Origin: Myotis daubentonii
Lineage: Eukaryota > Chordata > Mammalia > Chiroptera > Vespertilionidae
Reading direction: 5' to 3'
DNA length: 64,000 nt
Assembly: GCF_963259705.1 (NCBI RefSeq)
Contig: NC_081849.1
Location: forward strand, 51,184,093 to 51,248,092
In this document: positions 38,845 through 50,305 of the stretch, one piece after another
Position numbering within the stretch: position 1 is the stretch's first letter
Layout: each line of letters begins with the position of its first letter
The notes under the pieces: generated by a model
What the model saw: only the letters and a program-made list of their open reading frames with translations
The model's database searches: none
Told to the model about the DNA's origin: nothing
Made by a program: the position numbers and the translations under genes

Positions 38845-39190
38845 TACATACAATGGAATGTTACTAAGCCATAAAAAAGTTCGTCATCTACAACAAATTA
38901 TATGGACCTTGAGGTTATAATGCTAAGTGAAATAATTCAAAAGAAGATAAATACTATATGATTTAACTTATACGTGGAATCTAAAAAATAAAACAAAAAC
39001 TCATAGATATAGAGAACAACAAGTCAGTGACTACCAAAGGAGAAGGGGGTTGGAGGATTGGCAAAAGGTGCGAAGGGGGTCAATTGTGTGGCAGTGGATA
39101 ATAACTAGACTTTTGGTAGTGATCATTTTGTAGTGAACACAGCTATCAAATTACAATGCTGTTCAACTGAAACTTACATTTTACAAAAAG
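38845..39190 (+). mobile_element. LINE-1 3' fragment
   Basis: ACAATGGAATGTTACTAAGC and ATGCTAAGTGAAATAATTCA are typical of the end of LINE-1 ORF2 and its 3' UTR. It lies in the ASNS 5' intron, antisense. Confidence 0.82.
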
Positions 39191-39494
39191 TGGGCTGGAA
39201 AAATGCTTTGAAAATCACGAGGTCATTAGCCAATCACTTATTTACCTAGGTCCTACTAATGTTGCTTAGAGAATCCCATTATTAAGCCTGCTAAAGATAA
39301 ATACTAACCACTAACTTGGAAGGGAAAAAGGAGGTCCAAGTTTGTGAAGCACATTTACTTCTCCAGCAGAAAAAAAGCAGATTAAAACCATCACCTATTG
39401 TATTTATTGGAATCAGTCTCATTAGAGGGCAAAGGTCCTACTGCTGTTACTTGTTCCCGGTAATTATCCATATTTCCTCATAAACTTCTAGATC

Positions 39495-39768
39495 AGTGCT
39501 GTCCAACACAAATAGCCACATATGTAACTTTAAACATACTAGTAGCACCATTTAAAAAAAGAGAGAAAATGTGAAGTTAACAATAAATATATTTTATTTA
39601 GCACATTTTACCAAAAATAGAATCATTTAAACATTTAATCAGTATTAACAATTATCGAGGAGGCATTTCTCAATTGGAACTAGCACATCTCAACTAGGAC
39701 TAGCCAGCATTTCAAGTTCTCAATACAGTCACATATGGCTAGTCCCTGCGGAATTGGATAGTGGTTTT
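39495..39768 (+). mobile_element. hAT-Charlie-type remnant
   Basis: CAGTGCTGTCCAACACAAAT with AGCCACATATG near the start, and GTCACATATGGCTAGTCCCT near the end, fit an old Charlie MITE with internal inverted symmetry. Confidence 0.5.
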
Positions 39769-39891
39769 GGTGTGTTACACTCTAATTACCAACTACTTAA
39801 ACTTCATGTCACTTTATTTTTACATTAAGATCTGAGCAGCCAACTCCTGGTCAGGTTCAAGACCAGTTATTGCTTCTTCTTCTTCTTTTTT

Positions 39892-40123
39892 TAATTCTCA
39901 CCCAAGGATATTTTTCCCATTGATCTTTAGAGCGTGAGTGTGGGAGGGAAGGAGAGAAGAAGGGAAGAGAGAGACATACACATGGACTGGTTGCCTCCCG
40001 CACACCCCCTGATCTGGGCCGGGATCGAACCAGCAACTGAGGTATGTGCCCTTGACCGGCAATCGGACCCTCGACCCTTCGGTCCACAGGCGATGCTCTA
40101 ACCACTGAACAACCGATCAGGAC
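39892..40123 (-). mobile_element. Ves SINE in the ASNS 5' intron
   Basis: The complement of a SINE: tail near CCCATTGATCTTTAGAG, B box GGATCGAACC, and head complement ending CGATCAGGAC. A (TTC)n tract precedes it. Confidence 0.82.
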
Positions 40124-40951
40124 AAGACTAAATTGCTTCTAATTAATCTGATTGCAATGCGATCAATCAATGAAAAAAAGAGTTCTCGGTGCTTTTAAAT
40201 TATTATTAGTCAAGCTCCCAGAGCAACAGATCCTGGGTCTGTGGGCCACGGGAGGAGAAGAAAACTGGTCTTTTATTCAAAATAGTAACATTAATATGAA
40301 GTTAGTTCAATTGAGCAGATAATCCACTGAAAACGAGTAAGCCAGTTCTTCTGCCTTTTTCTGTACCACGCCGCCTGTCGCCCTCAACATTCTCTCTTTC
40401 CGTAGGTTGTGTTCAGCAAGTCACCTGGGTCGGGGGGAGGGGGTGTTTAGGTAAAAGAGGCGCAGCCAGAGGTGAGAGGGAAAGTGCGGATCCCCGAGGC
40501 CGAGACCCACAACCCCGACACCCCGACACCGCCCCCTTCTGGACCAGGACCAGGCAACCAAATCCCCCTGGGACTCAACAGCACCCGGCCACGTGCACCC
40601 TCCAGCCGGTGCCCGGGAAGGTCTCGGGACTGCGACAATTTCCACAGGCCTCCACGCAATAAAAAATAATAAAATTCACAGGGGGCAACTTAGGCTGCCG
40701 CTGCCTCCCCTCTACGCTCACGGACCCCGCCCTCCGCGGACCACAACCCCGGTCTTTCCCCTCCCGGGGCTCCCGGCTGCGCCTCAATAGGCCCCGCCCT
40801 CCTCACCCGGCAGGAGCCGCAGCATCCGCTGAGCCCGGAGCCGCATCTGCCCTCCCGTCTGCGGGGCCAGGCAGCATCCTCCTCCCGCCCCCGGGGCAGC
40901 CCCGAGGCTAGCGGGGAGAGGCGCTGCGCTGGGCGCGGGAGCCGGGCTTAC

Positions 40952-41032
40952 CTGGGCGCGAGCGGGGCGGGTGAGCAGGTGGCACGGGGAGCACAGACCT
41001 GGGCAGCGGGCAGTGGGCAGCAGGCGGGCGGG
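40952..41032 (-). other. ASNS: ASNS non-coding exon 1 (5' UTR), 5' end inferred
   Basis: The 3' edge is a strong splice donor, CAG|GTAAGC, with GT at 40950-40951. The exon end GCGCCCAG resembles the end of human exon 1. The 5' end near 41032 is inferred from the spacing of human NSRE-1 (about -68 to -60) and of the TATA-like box at -30. The exon is GC-rich and contains no ATG. Confidence 0.7.
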
Positions 41033-41055
41033 GCGGCGCGGCCGGCCTCCTTTCA

Positions 41056-41062
41056 CTTTATA
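41056..41062 (-). promoter_or_regulatory. ASNS: TATA-like box of ASNS
   Basis: The minus strand reads GGTATAAAG with the TATAAAG core here. It sits at about -30 to -24 relative to the start predicted independently from NSRE spacing, the correct place for a TATA element. Confidence 0.6.
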
Positions 41063-41074
41063 CCGCCGGCCTCC

Positions 41075-41080
41075 TGTAAT
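41075..41080 (-). promoter_or_regulatory. ASNS: NSRE-2 position of ASNS, variant ATTACA
   Basis: The human NSRE-2 is GTTACA, 11 bases downstream of NSRE-1. Here the same position, exactly 11 bases from NSRE-1, reads ATTACA on the minus strand: one base differs. The change fits CpG decay (CGCG to CGCA). Whether it still works is not known from sequence. Confidence 0.75.
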
Positions 41081-41091
41081 GCGTGCGGGAA

Positions 41092-41100
41092 GTTTCATCA
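41092..41100 (-). promoter_or_regulatory. ASNS: NSRE-1 / C/EBP-ATF composite element of ASNS
   Basis: The minus strand reads TGATGAAAC, an exact match to the nutrient-sensing response element 1 described in the human ASNS promoter. It is bound by ATF4 and C/EBP beta on amino-acid limitation or ER stress. It lies about 60-68 bases upstream of the inferred transcription start. Confidence 0.9.
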
Positions 41101-41127
41101 TGCCCGCGGGAGCCAACCAGCGCGCAG

Positions 41128-41201
41128 GGGCGTGGCCGTGGGAGTGGGCGTGGCCGTGGGAGTGGGCGTGGCGGGCGGGAGGGCGGGACAGGGCGGGGAG
41201 C
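41128..41201 (-). promoter_or_regulatory. ASNS: GC-box cluster with an 18-bp tandem repeat upstream of ASNS
   Basis: Two complete 18-base units GGGCGTGGCCGTGGGAGT (41128-41145, 41146-41163) and a partial third are followed by several GGGCGG-type boxes up to 41201. The human ASNS promoter needs GC boxes upstream of the NSREs for basal and induced transcription, and these occupy the matching place (about -97 to -170). Sp1/KLF binding is inferred. Confidence 0.7.
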
Positions 41202-41473
41202 CAGGGGTGCGAGGAGCTGGGAGGAACTCCTTTTTCCAGCTCCTTAATGTGTTACTGCACTTGCTGAAGTATAGCTTCCGAGGTCAGTCCAGGGACCCAC
41301 TGACACCTGGGGTTACCTTGCCTGCTGTTCTGACAATTAGGGGAACTTTTGCACTGGGTTCTTAGGGAAGGTTATTTTGCGTTGTAATGAGATGGATAGC
41401 ATTGTGGAGATGAAAAAAAAATAATTTCCCTTCTTGAGTGCTGTGGCTCTACAGAGTTCTCATCACTTTAGTA

Positions 41474-41690
41474 CAGTGATGGCGAACCTTTTGAGCTCGG
41501 CGTGTCAGCATTTTGAAAAACCCTAACTTAACTCTGGTGCCGTGTCACATATAGAAATTTTTTAATATTTGCAACCATAGTAAAACAAAGATTTATATTT
41601 TTGATATTTATTTTATATATTTAAATGCCATTTAACAAAGAAAAATCAGCCAAAAAAATGAGTTCGCGTGTCAGAGGTTCGCCATCACTG
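41474..41690 (+). mobile_element. Non-autonomous hAT element upstream of ASNS
   Basis: The terminal inverted repeats CAGTGATGGCGAACCT at both ends are perfect over 16 bases. The 217-base AT-rich element has no coding sequence. Its left end is about 370 bases upstream of NSRE-1. The target duplication is not clear. Confidence 0.85.
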
Positions 41691-41699
41691 CTAGTACTT

Positions 41700-44040
41700 A
41701 GAATTTCAGGATGGCAGGAACCGCAGCCATCTCTCTTTTCCTTATTTTAAAAAATAGAAACATAAGGAGGTTATAAGACATATCTATGGTCATATAAGCA
41801 GTTAGTGGTAAAATTTTCCAAATTGCAGTAGCCCCTCAGCATCAGAGCTCCCTCATATCCTTAATTGCGAGGTAATCGGGAGGACTAGCTCCTCCTCACT
41901 CTTAAGAGAGTGTCTGATACACAGATGCGGACACACAAATAGTTGCTAAACTAATGAACAGTGGGGCAGATAGGAATAGCTGGTATGAAAAGAGGGCATC
42001 CTCTTTTCATTAAATACAAACTAGATTTCATTATGCTCTCCCTCAGCAGAGTTAAATTTCCCCTTCTTTGGATATGCAGCCCAGTGTATTTGGATTTTGT
42101 GATGGATCACCTTTAAACTTGTGAGGTGGTTGTACTGTATGTGTTCCACCAGATTGTCACCTTCTTGGTTGTGTTGAGGTCTTCACCTTTTGAGTCCCAG
42201 GGTCAGCTCAGTGGATACTACTAGGTAGATCCTCAAACATGTATTCAATTTGATTCCTCATTACATTTGGTTGCTGACAAATTTCATTTTCAGGAAGAGA
42301 CTGAACTCCAGTCTGAATTTTACCACTAACTGCTTATATGTCCATAGCTATGTCTTAAAACCTCCTTATGTTTCTATCTTTAAAATCTTTAAAATCAAAT
42401 CAGGGCGTTTCTTCTCCTGACTCCCTTACCACAAAATTCCTCTCCTGTAGTCCACAGTGCCTGCCACCTGGCCCTCTCCATATCACCTTCTCTTCAGATT
42501 CCAGGAACTGCTCTCTCCTCTCCCCTTCAGTCCCAGCCCTTGGGTGCTGAACTCTCTTGCTTTTCCTAAACTTGCCCAACACTTCTGTAATTAGTCCCCA
42601 CTGGACTTCCTATCAGAACCCTACCAGATACACTGATCTAAGATATAACTGAGGGTGTGGTGGACTTAGCTACAGTGGGAGATGATTCATATACTCTCTT
42701 AATTTTTAGACACAAATGAAAACTAAATTACCTTGGCCTATTTTCCCACATCTTATCCTACCCCCACATTAAAACCTCCTTCTAAAAGTAGCCTTGGAAC
42801 ATTTAAAATTCTTTGACCTGAGTCACTGAGGAATCAGAATAAAATCCTCCTCTACCAAATGAAACCTTTAGGCTACCTTATAATAGACTGCACTTGTTCA
42901 GCCCTGAGAGCATTAATTAAAATGAAGTAAAATAAAATAATTTCAAAGTTCTTTTAAATAACAACTAAATTGGTTTTTCTTAATTATTTTTTGTAGGTGG
43001 ATCCATCTTCTAGAATTTTTTTTGATGTAGTAATTATACTATACCACATGATGGTAGTAGCTATCCTTTGATATTCATTGACTAAAAATACGTACACAAT
43101 AAAAAGCTTCATTCATGTTAATAACACTTAAACTAAAGTTGCATTTTATTCAACCCAATATATCTTTGTAAAATTAATATTTGTTAAAGAGTAAGACATA
43201 TTTATTAAGTCTTTACAAAATGCTATAAAATCATTCGGATTTGCCAGCCTCTGTCAATAAGTCCAGAGCTACTAGGAGCCTATGTCCCACATGTTAAATA
43301 ACACTGAATGAGAGTTTCAATTAGTTTATAAGCCCACCTCAGCCCCCCAAAATAGAACATGCTTCTAGAACAGGCCACATTGTTAGCACTTTCCTAAACA
43401 CTAGATGGGTTTACAGCAATAGAGCCACCTTTGGATCGCAATTACCAGAGCGCTTGACCTAGGACCCACACTTGAGCTTTTTGCTAACTATGAATTTGCT
43501 CATTCAGAGCAGAATTCAGGATGCCACCTGTGTGGGTGAGCTCTCGTGATACAGGATGGAGTCACAGAGTGCGATAAAATGGAGCTGGAGCCTCCAAACT
43601 CTTGCCCTGCCCAGCAAATGTTAGCTGCAGACCTTCTCAGCAGCCTGTGCTGCTGTTTCTCTGCTGTTTGATCTAATTTTTAACGATGCTTTTTACCAGG
43701 TGTTAAAATGCAATTTGAAATAGGACTTCTGACCTTCAGTTCTGTGTCCCCTACTTCTCTTCTGATTTCATAGAAATTCCCTGTGATGCCTACATTTAAA
43801 TCAGCAGGTCAACTAATAATATGAAAATTTCCAAAGTTCCAAGAAGAATTAGTCTATCATGACACTCTTTGACTTGTCACTCCAGGATCTGTTACTTAGC
43901 CTCAGTAAAACAAAAAGGGGAATATTAACACAGGTTGTGTTCATATGCATTTTGTAGTAGCACAGAGTTCATAAAACTGGGAACCATCTACTCTTCCAAC
44001 AAAATGTTTATGTAGTCCCAAATATAAGACTAGTGGATAA
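41700..44040. other. Intergenic stretch upstream of ASNS
   Basis: A weak MIR/L2-like segment may lie at 41710-41830. The rest appears unique and AT-rich; I see no exon with splice sites and family similarity. Confidence 0.45.
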
Positions 44041-44044
44041 AAAG

Positions 44045-44225
44045 GGAGTAAGAATGGGGTGGGGAAGAGATTAACTAAAGAATTTATATGCATATATGCA
44101 TAATCCATGGACACAGACAATAGGGTGTTGAAGGCCTAGGGGAGAGTGGGAGGGAGGGGGTCAATGAGAAAAAGTGGGGGGGGAACATCTGTAATACTTT
44201 CAACGATAAAGATAAATTCTTTTAA
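44045..44225 (+). mobile_element. LINE-1 3' UTR copy
   Basis: ATTTATATGCATATATGCAT, CATGGACACAGACAATAGGG and TAATACTTTCAACGATAAAG match the 3' UTR of the bat L1 at 13740-13975. Confidence 0.8.
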
Positions 44226-44499
44226 AGGAATAAGAAAACCCTGGGGAAAGGCAAGTGGATGACAGGAAGGGACAAAAATAGGAGGAAAGTATTAAAGCTA
44301 CATCTTTGAGCCATACAGTAAGAAATTACTTGGGGGGGGGGGGTGTTTGTTTGACTGGGCTCTTTATTTCTCAGGGTGGGGAAGGAACTTCATACCTAGC
44401 TATTTGGAGGTTTCCCAGTTTGCTGTTAGGTAAAAGAAGGTACTTCAATATTTATTTGCATCAATCACTATGTTTTAAAACAATTCACTATTAAAGCTT

Positions 44500-44895
44500 T
44501 TCTGAAAGAAAAGGTTTATTTAGCCAAATGCTAGCCAGAAAAGGAACAGGACCTGGGAATGAAGTCTGAACCACCAATACCAACTCTAGTTGGTGAAGAC
44601 AGCACACCTGTCATCCTGAGTCAAAAGCTCTTTTATACATTATGTTTTGGGGAAGAAAGATTTTAGGTTGTTCTGAAAGAGTTTACATGGTTACAGGGAA
44701 GGGGGATCCAGAAAAGATGGAGTGGGGATGGTTTTATGATAGCTGCAGTCTGTAAGGAGAAATATTTCCTACTTTTGATTGGTTGCAGCCAACAATCCTG
44801 CAAGTTCTTGCATAAGCAGGATGGGGTGACATCTAGTGGGCTGGTTGGCTAATAGATGCCTGGAGGTTGGCTGAAATCTCCAACATAACATTCGG
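44500..44895 (-). mobile_element. Possible LTR, minus strand
   Basis: On the minus strand it begins near TGTTGGAGATTTCAGCCAAC and has AATAAACC near its end. This is the general shape of a solo LTR. Family not assigned. Confidence 0.35.
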
Positions 44896-44899
44896 GCCC

Positions 44900-46220
44900 A
44901 CAGCTATTAACTGGTGAACTACTTCTGTCCCTTTCTCTCTCTCTGGCCATTGTAATTCAATTTATGACATCTCATAATTTTTCTCTTGTCAACCACTTGC
45001 TATAACTATCCTCTTCTATATTTTCTTTCCCCCTCATCCTTTAATTGTAATTCTTAGCCTTTTCAGATCAACTCAAATTCTACCTGGAATACTTATTACT
45101 GCATAAATACTAGCTGAATTATCAAATGGCTAGTTGGAGTGGAATAATTAGAAGAGCAGGATGTTCTCTCTTCACTGTGGCTGGGACTGCTATACCATTA
45201 ATCGAACAGTTTCCCATCGTCCTGGTGTAGTCAGCTACCTGTATTCCAACGATTAACCTATGTGTATTCCAGTCTTGGGTGACACAGTTCAAATGCAGCC
45301 ATGTAAGCTGCATCTTATTCACAGCTCATCAACAGCCAGCTGGTTAGGGGCATCCACTGATAGTCTCACTACCCCTCCAGCCTCCATAGAGTCTTCCCAG
45401 AGCAAGTCACTGTTCCTCTCTCTGTTCAGACCACTCAGTACCAATCCCCCAGTTCCCCATTTCTCCTGGACACAGTGACCCTCTGGCAGCCACCCCAATT
45501 TAAGCCCTCTCAAAATAACCTCCTGGTACTCCAAAGAATGAAAATAAAGACCATGTTCAGTAAGGGCCCTGGCAATCAGAGTAGGAGACACTGCCTGTCT
45601 TCCCCCCCAATGTATACTTTGGAGCATAATAAGCCTTTATCCCAGCAAAGCTGAGGAAGCCACAGTTGTGCCCTGTCCAGGGCTGGGTATTCAAACTGAA
45701 CAGGTAAAGGCCCAGCAACTATAACCTCCTGTCTCTGGCGCTGCTATTGGCTAGCTAGCCACTCCCTCCCTCCAAGCTCAGAACTAGGGTGTTAACTAAC
45801 CCATGTTTCCCTGGCTTGGTTCTCAGCAAGCTCTCTTGGCAGAGAAGCCATATTGTATGGGTGAGAGGATGCAGGTTTAAATAAGTTACTTCATCTCTCA
45901 TCTGTAAAATACCTATTTGAAGAGAATTAAAAATAATGTTTGTGACGTACTAAACACAATCCTCAGAATCCGGCAGGGGGGTGATAAATGGCAGTTATTA
46001 TAGAATATGATTTGGTACCTGCCCTCTGAATGTGTACACACATCAGCTGCACATCAGAGTCCTTGCATCTAGATCTCAAAGATTAAGAGACCGCTAGCCT
46101 GCCTCCCCTCCCCACTTAAGATTAGAGACCACTTCGGACCAGACACTCCCCTGCTCTCCACATAGGTCATCCTCTGTTCTGCCTCACAGGACTGTATGTG
46201 AAAGGGGGATGTAAAATTAA
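44900..46220. other. Intergenic stretch, possible MIR near its end
   Basis: TTACTTCATCTCTCATCTGT with TAAAATACC at 45885-45915 looks MIR-derived. No gene is seen in the remainder. Confidence 0.45.
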
Positions 46221-46226
46221 AGGGAT

Positions 46227-46450
46227 GGCCCTAACTGGTTGGCTCAGTGGATAAGCGTCAGCCTGCAGACTGAAGGGTCCTGGGTTCGATTCTGGTCCAA
46301 GGCACACGCCCAGGTTATGGGCTTGATCCCCAGTAGGGGGCATGCAGGAGGCAGCTGATCAATGATTCTCTCTCATCATTGATGTTTCTATCTCTCTCTC
46401 CCTCTCACTTCCTCTCTAGAATTAATAAAAATATATTTTTAAAAAATAAA
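46227..46450 (+). mobile_element. Ves SINE
   Basis: The head GCCCTAACTGGTTGGCTCAG, the B box GGGTTCGATTC, a CT-rich region and an AATAAAAATATATT tail are visible. Confidence 0.9.
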
Positions 46451-46459
46451 AATAAATGG

Positions 46460-47280
46460 ATGGATACTGAAAAGATTATAAAAACAAATTTTGAAAATGT
46501 TTCTAACAAATCTCACCAATATAGATGATCATTACTTGTAAGTTTTAGGTAATGGATTTACAAATTGAAAGTCAAAGAAAAAAGATCTATATTCTCTTGT
46601 GGTTCACAGTCCTGGCTGTGAACCAGTATCACAATGAAATCCCAGAACAGCAGATTCTGGGACGTTACCCCAGAGACAATGAATACATAATTCTGGAGAG
46701 GAGCCCAGACATGGTTATATTTCAAATTATCCCTGCTGATACATATGGGTATTGGAAGGGAAAATCACTGACCTAAGCTCACATTTAGGAATATGGGCTT
46801 GGAAAGCACCAGGAAAATGACAGCAATTGCTTAAGATGATGGAGTTCTGCACATTTTGGGGGGCAGGGAGGGCGTGGTTCCAAATGTTTTATTACAATAC
46901 TCTTTGAATACTAAATTTAGAAAATATTAATTATAATTGTTTACAGAAAAAAGTGCGGTCTGAATAGAGAGCAGGTAGCAAGAGAAAGGGCGCCTGGACA
47001 GGGAAATGGAGAGGGAGTTGTGTGGATATGGACAAAGAAATATCATCCCCAGGAAGCCTTCTGTCCTGCCACCACCTCCTCCAACTCTTCCCAGGCCCAG
47101 CCCATAGCCAAGCATTCACCTTGATACCTGTGTGAGGCAGAGCCATGGGGGTGTGAATGCTGCAAGGTCAAGGGTGTCCCTGGTTGACACAAGTGCTGAG
47201 AAATCTAGATGAGAGGGAGCTATAGGGACGGCTGCGAAGTGCTTTCCCTTTCAAAACTCCCATCTCAGTTAAGCCACTCA
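46460..47280. other. Intergenic stretch, nothing recognised
   Basis: Unique-looking sequence; open frames are short and lack similarity. Confidence 0.5.
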
Positions 47281-47284
47281 ACAA

Positions 47285-47775
47285 CCTTGCAAAGTCAATT
47301 AAGACAAGGATGTGGAAAAATTGGAACCCTCATACATTGGTGGGAATGTAAAATGGTTCAGCCACTGCAGAAAACATTTTGGCAATTCATCAAAAAGTTA
47401 AATATAAAGCTACCATATGACTCAGCAATATACTCAAAAGAATTGAAAAAAATTACTCAAAGAAGTTCATATACAAGAATGTTTATGCAACATGTTTATG
47501 AATGTTTATGCAACAAGTAGTGTTAATGCAACACTAGTCACAATAGCCAAATTGACCAAATGGCCTTTGATGGATGAATGAATGAACAATCTGTGGTAAA
47601 TGCATTCAGTAGAATATACATATGTAGGTACAAATGTAGGCACAACAAGGGATGAATGAGCCTCAGAAGCATTACCCTAACTGAAAGAAGCCAGACACAA
47701 GGGTCACATATTGTATCATCCCATTTATATGAAATACCCTGAATAGACAATTCCATACCGACAAATGCCAAGAAT
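47285..47775 (+). mobile_element. Old LINE-1 ORF2 fragment
   Basis: AAGGATGTGGAAAAATTGGA, TGGTGGGAATGTAAAATGGT and TTATGCAACA repeats mark a decayed ORF2 C-terminal region. Confidence 0.82.
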
Positions 47776-47779
47776 TTTA

Positions 47780-49215
47780 TGAATTTAATATATTTTTAAG
47801 GAATCAATATTTATTTTATAAATAAAATCAGTAAATTTTCTATAGCGTTAAAATGGAATTTCAACTGTTATGCTGGTTTCTGGACAAAACTGTACTCATC
47901 TCTCACCTTAATCCTCTGTTTGACAAAATAAGAGGATATTAAACCCAGAAGATGGCTCAATAAAAATGGGAAACATCTGGGGGAAATATTTTTCTACCCA
48001 TTTTACAAGAATAAAAAGCAATTTATGTTCGAGAGAAATCAAGTGATTTTCCAAGGACACATAACCAGAAAAAGTTCATTAAAGATTTCAATTTAGGTTT
48101 GTCCAAATCTGGAGCCCATTATCTTTCTACCACAAGAACTTCCTAGGATGTAGAAGGCTTGAGCTCTACTATAGCATTGCTCACCTACAGAATGGCTTTC
48201 ACTAGGATAAACAAAAAACACAAAAAACAATAAGTACCCTCTCTTAAAATGAAACACAAAATGAAAGGAAATTATATATGCACATTCCTAAACTCCATTC
48301 ACAATTTAGAGACCCACTGTAAAGGCTGGAAGAATTTATAATTCTTTTAACTGAGTCATTGGAGATTCAGAACAAAATCCTCCCCTTCTAACTAAAGACC
48401 AGGTGAGTCATCTCTCTGAATTACCATATGATACATGTGTGCCCTTGACCTAAACGAACACATCCTGGCTCAGCCCAGAGAGTGTCAGTTATACTAATAA
48501 CTAAGATTTTTAAAAAATGTTGATATGGTTGCTATGTAAATCTACTAAATCAATGCTTCTCAGCCATTCCAGTTTATGGATGACTTTTCTAACATCACAA
48601 AATTATGTGGACCTTTTCCAGACATGCATCATAGAAGCTATCTCTTGGTAGTCACTGGTGAGAATATATATGAAAGAATGTCTTTAGAAACCCTTTAAAA
48701 TAAATTCCTATCTTATCCATCACTAAGGTGCACCTAATTCTTTTTCAGAGATTATTATTCAGCCTACAAAAAAATATACAAAAACAATAACTGTGAGTCC
48801 ATGAGCCACAGATGAGAAAACACTGAACTAAATGCCCAGCTTAGAGTCCCCAGCCATAGGGCAATGTCATGACTTCAAGGATCTGTAAGCACTTTGCCTT
48901 GTGGATTCTTCCCTCTATTAAAAAAAACAAACCCCAAAATTTATATTTTATAATTGTTAGAGTGCACGGGCAAATATTATTGATATGTTAAAATATTTTT
49001 TTAACTTAAAAGTTCATTTTTTCCTTCTGATTTTAAAAGAAATGAAAATATTTTCACTATGGGTCCTCAACACTGTGCCTAATGGAGATGCCAGCCCTGC
49101 CCAGGTGTAAGCACCTTCAGGGCAGTGTGTATAGCAAGAACTCACTAACTATTATTTGGGTTATTAGTCAATAATCATAGTCATATTTTTCTCATTGCTT
49201 CAATACAGGGCCTAA
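47780..49215. other. Intergenic stretch with weak MIR remnants
   Basis: A MIR-like segment lies at about 48000-48140 (minus). The rest is AT-rich and unrecognised. Confidence 0.45.
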
Positions 49216-49224
49216 AAGGACTTC

Positions 49225-49445
49225 TTGATTGGAACAGACTGTTGAATCTCAGAGGTAAGGCAGGGGAGGGTGGGTGGGTGGGAAGAGATCAACCAAAGAA
49301 CTTGTATGCACATATGCATAACCCCTGGACACAGACAATAGAATGGTGAAGGCCTGGGGCAGGGACAGGACAGGCTAGAAGGGGTCAATGGAGGGAAACG
49401 GGGGATGAATTTAATACTTTCAACAATAAAGATTTTAAAAACTAT
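49225..49445 (+). mobile_element. LINE-1 3' UTR copy
   Basis: GGCAGGGGAGGGTGGGTGGG, CCAAAGAACTTGTATGCACA and TACTTTCAACAATAAAGATT match the other L1 3' UTRs in the window. Confidence 0.82.
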
Positions 49446-49455
49446 AAAACAAACA

Positions 49456-49678
49456 GCCCGGCTGGCATGGCTCAGTGGTTGAGCATCAACCTATGAACCA
49501 GGAGGTCACGGTTCAATTCCCAGTCAGGGCACATGCCCGGGTTGTGGGCTCATTCCCCAGTGTGGGGCATACAGGAGGCAGCCGATCAATGGTTCTCTCT
49601 CATCATTGATGTTTCTCTCTCTCTCTCCCTCTCCTTTCCTCTCTGACATCAATAAAAATGTATTTTTTAAAAAAATAA
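49456..49678 (+). mobile_element. Ves SINE
   Basis: The head GCCCGGCTGGCATGGCTCAG, followed by a CT-rich region and ATCAATAAAAATGTATTT. It lies directly downstream of the L1 3' end. Confidence 0.88.
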
Positions 49679-50050
49679 AACAAACTAAAGGACTTCTTTT
49701 TTGGTATTTAAAATGCAGGCTTGAGAAAGTAAACTTCTGATCTTTAATTCTCCACTCCATCGGTTATCTCTCACAATACCTTTAGTGTATGACTGCTTCT
49801 AAACCATAATTCACCAGATTAAAAAACAGGATAGAAAATTCAAGAAGAGAATTTCTCATTTACAGATATAGTTTTGTATTGCCATACTCATTTGCTGTCC
49901 TTTTAGACCAGCTGGTACTACACCTCTTGGTTTCACATGCAACCCGTGTTAAGTTCACAGAGGAATTATTAACATCGTCCATCAATACAAGCATTTTTGA
50001 CTTTAAGAACAACGTCTCTGGAAGCAATGGTAAGGAGAGCTGGAATGTGA

Positions 50051-50305
50051 ACTACTAAGAAGCCGGAGACCAGTAAGGACACAGAAGATGGTGATGCAGC
50101 TGTGGAGAAGCCCAGACATTTCCATGGCAAGCTCTGTAGGGCATGGTACCAACTGGACCAGAAAGACGAGGAGGGGGAGAAGTACCAGTTAGTCACTGAT
50201 GGCCACTCAGCTCCAAATTCACCCAAAGCCTACTCTGTGAAGCAAACCAGGGCCTTTCAATGTTTTCCCTTTGCCAGTCGTTACAAGGTTAAAGTTTGTC
50301 AGTAG
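50051..50305 (+). pseudogene. Unrecognised coding-like segment, possible retrocopy
   Basis: A frame of about 85 codons reads charged protein-like sequence (TTKKPETSKDTEDGDAAVEK, then HFHGKLCRAWYQLDQKDEEG and EKYQLVTDGH). It has no clear Met context and no introns. I do not recognise the family. It may be part of a processed pseudogene or chance. Confidence 0.25.

Larger units (their letters stand above)
40440..41250. promoter_or_regulatory. CpG island over the ASNS promoter and exon 1
   Basis: This stretch is very GC-rich with frequent CpG, in contrast to the AT-rich surroundings. It covers intron 1, non-coding exon 1, the core promoter and the upstream GC boxes of ASNS. CpG islands of this kind mark broadly expressed vertebrate promoters. 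Open reading frames within it in several frames are compositional artefacts. Confidence 0.85.

Noticed and set aside
40979..41365. 128-codon plus-strand frame over the promoter
   Set aside because: Caused by GC-rich, tandemly repeated promoter DNA (repeated GVAVGVGV); it overlaps the ASNS promoter elements.
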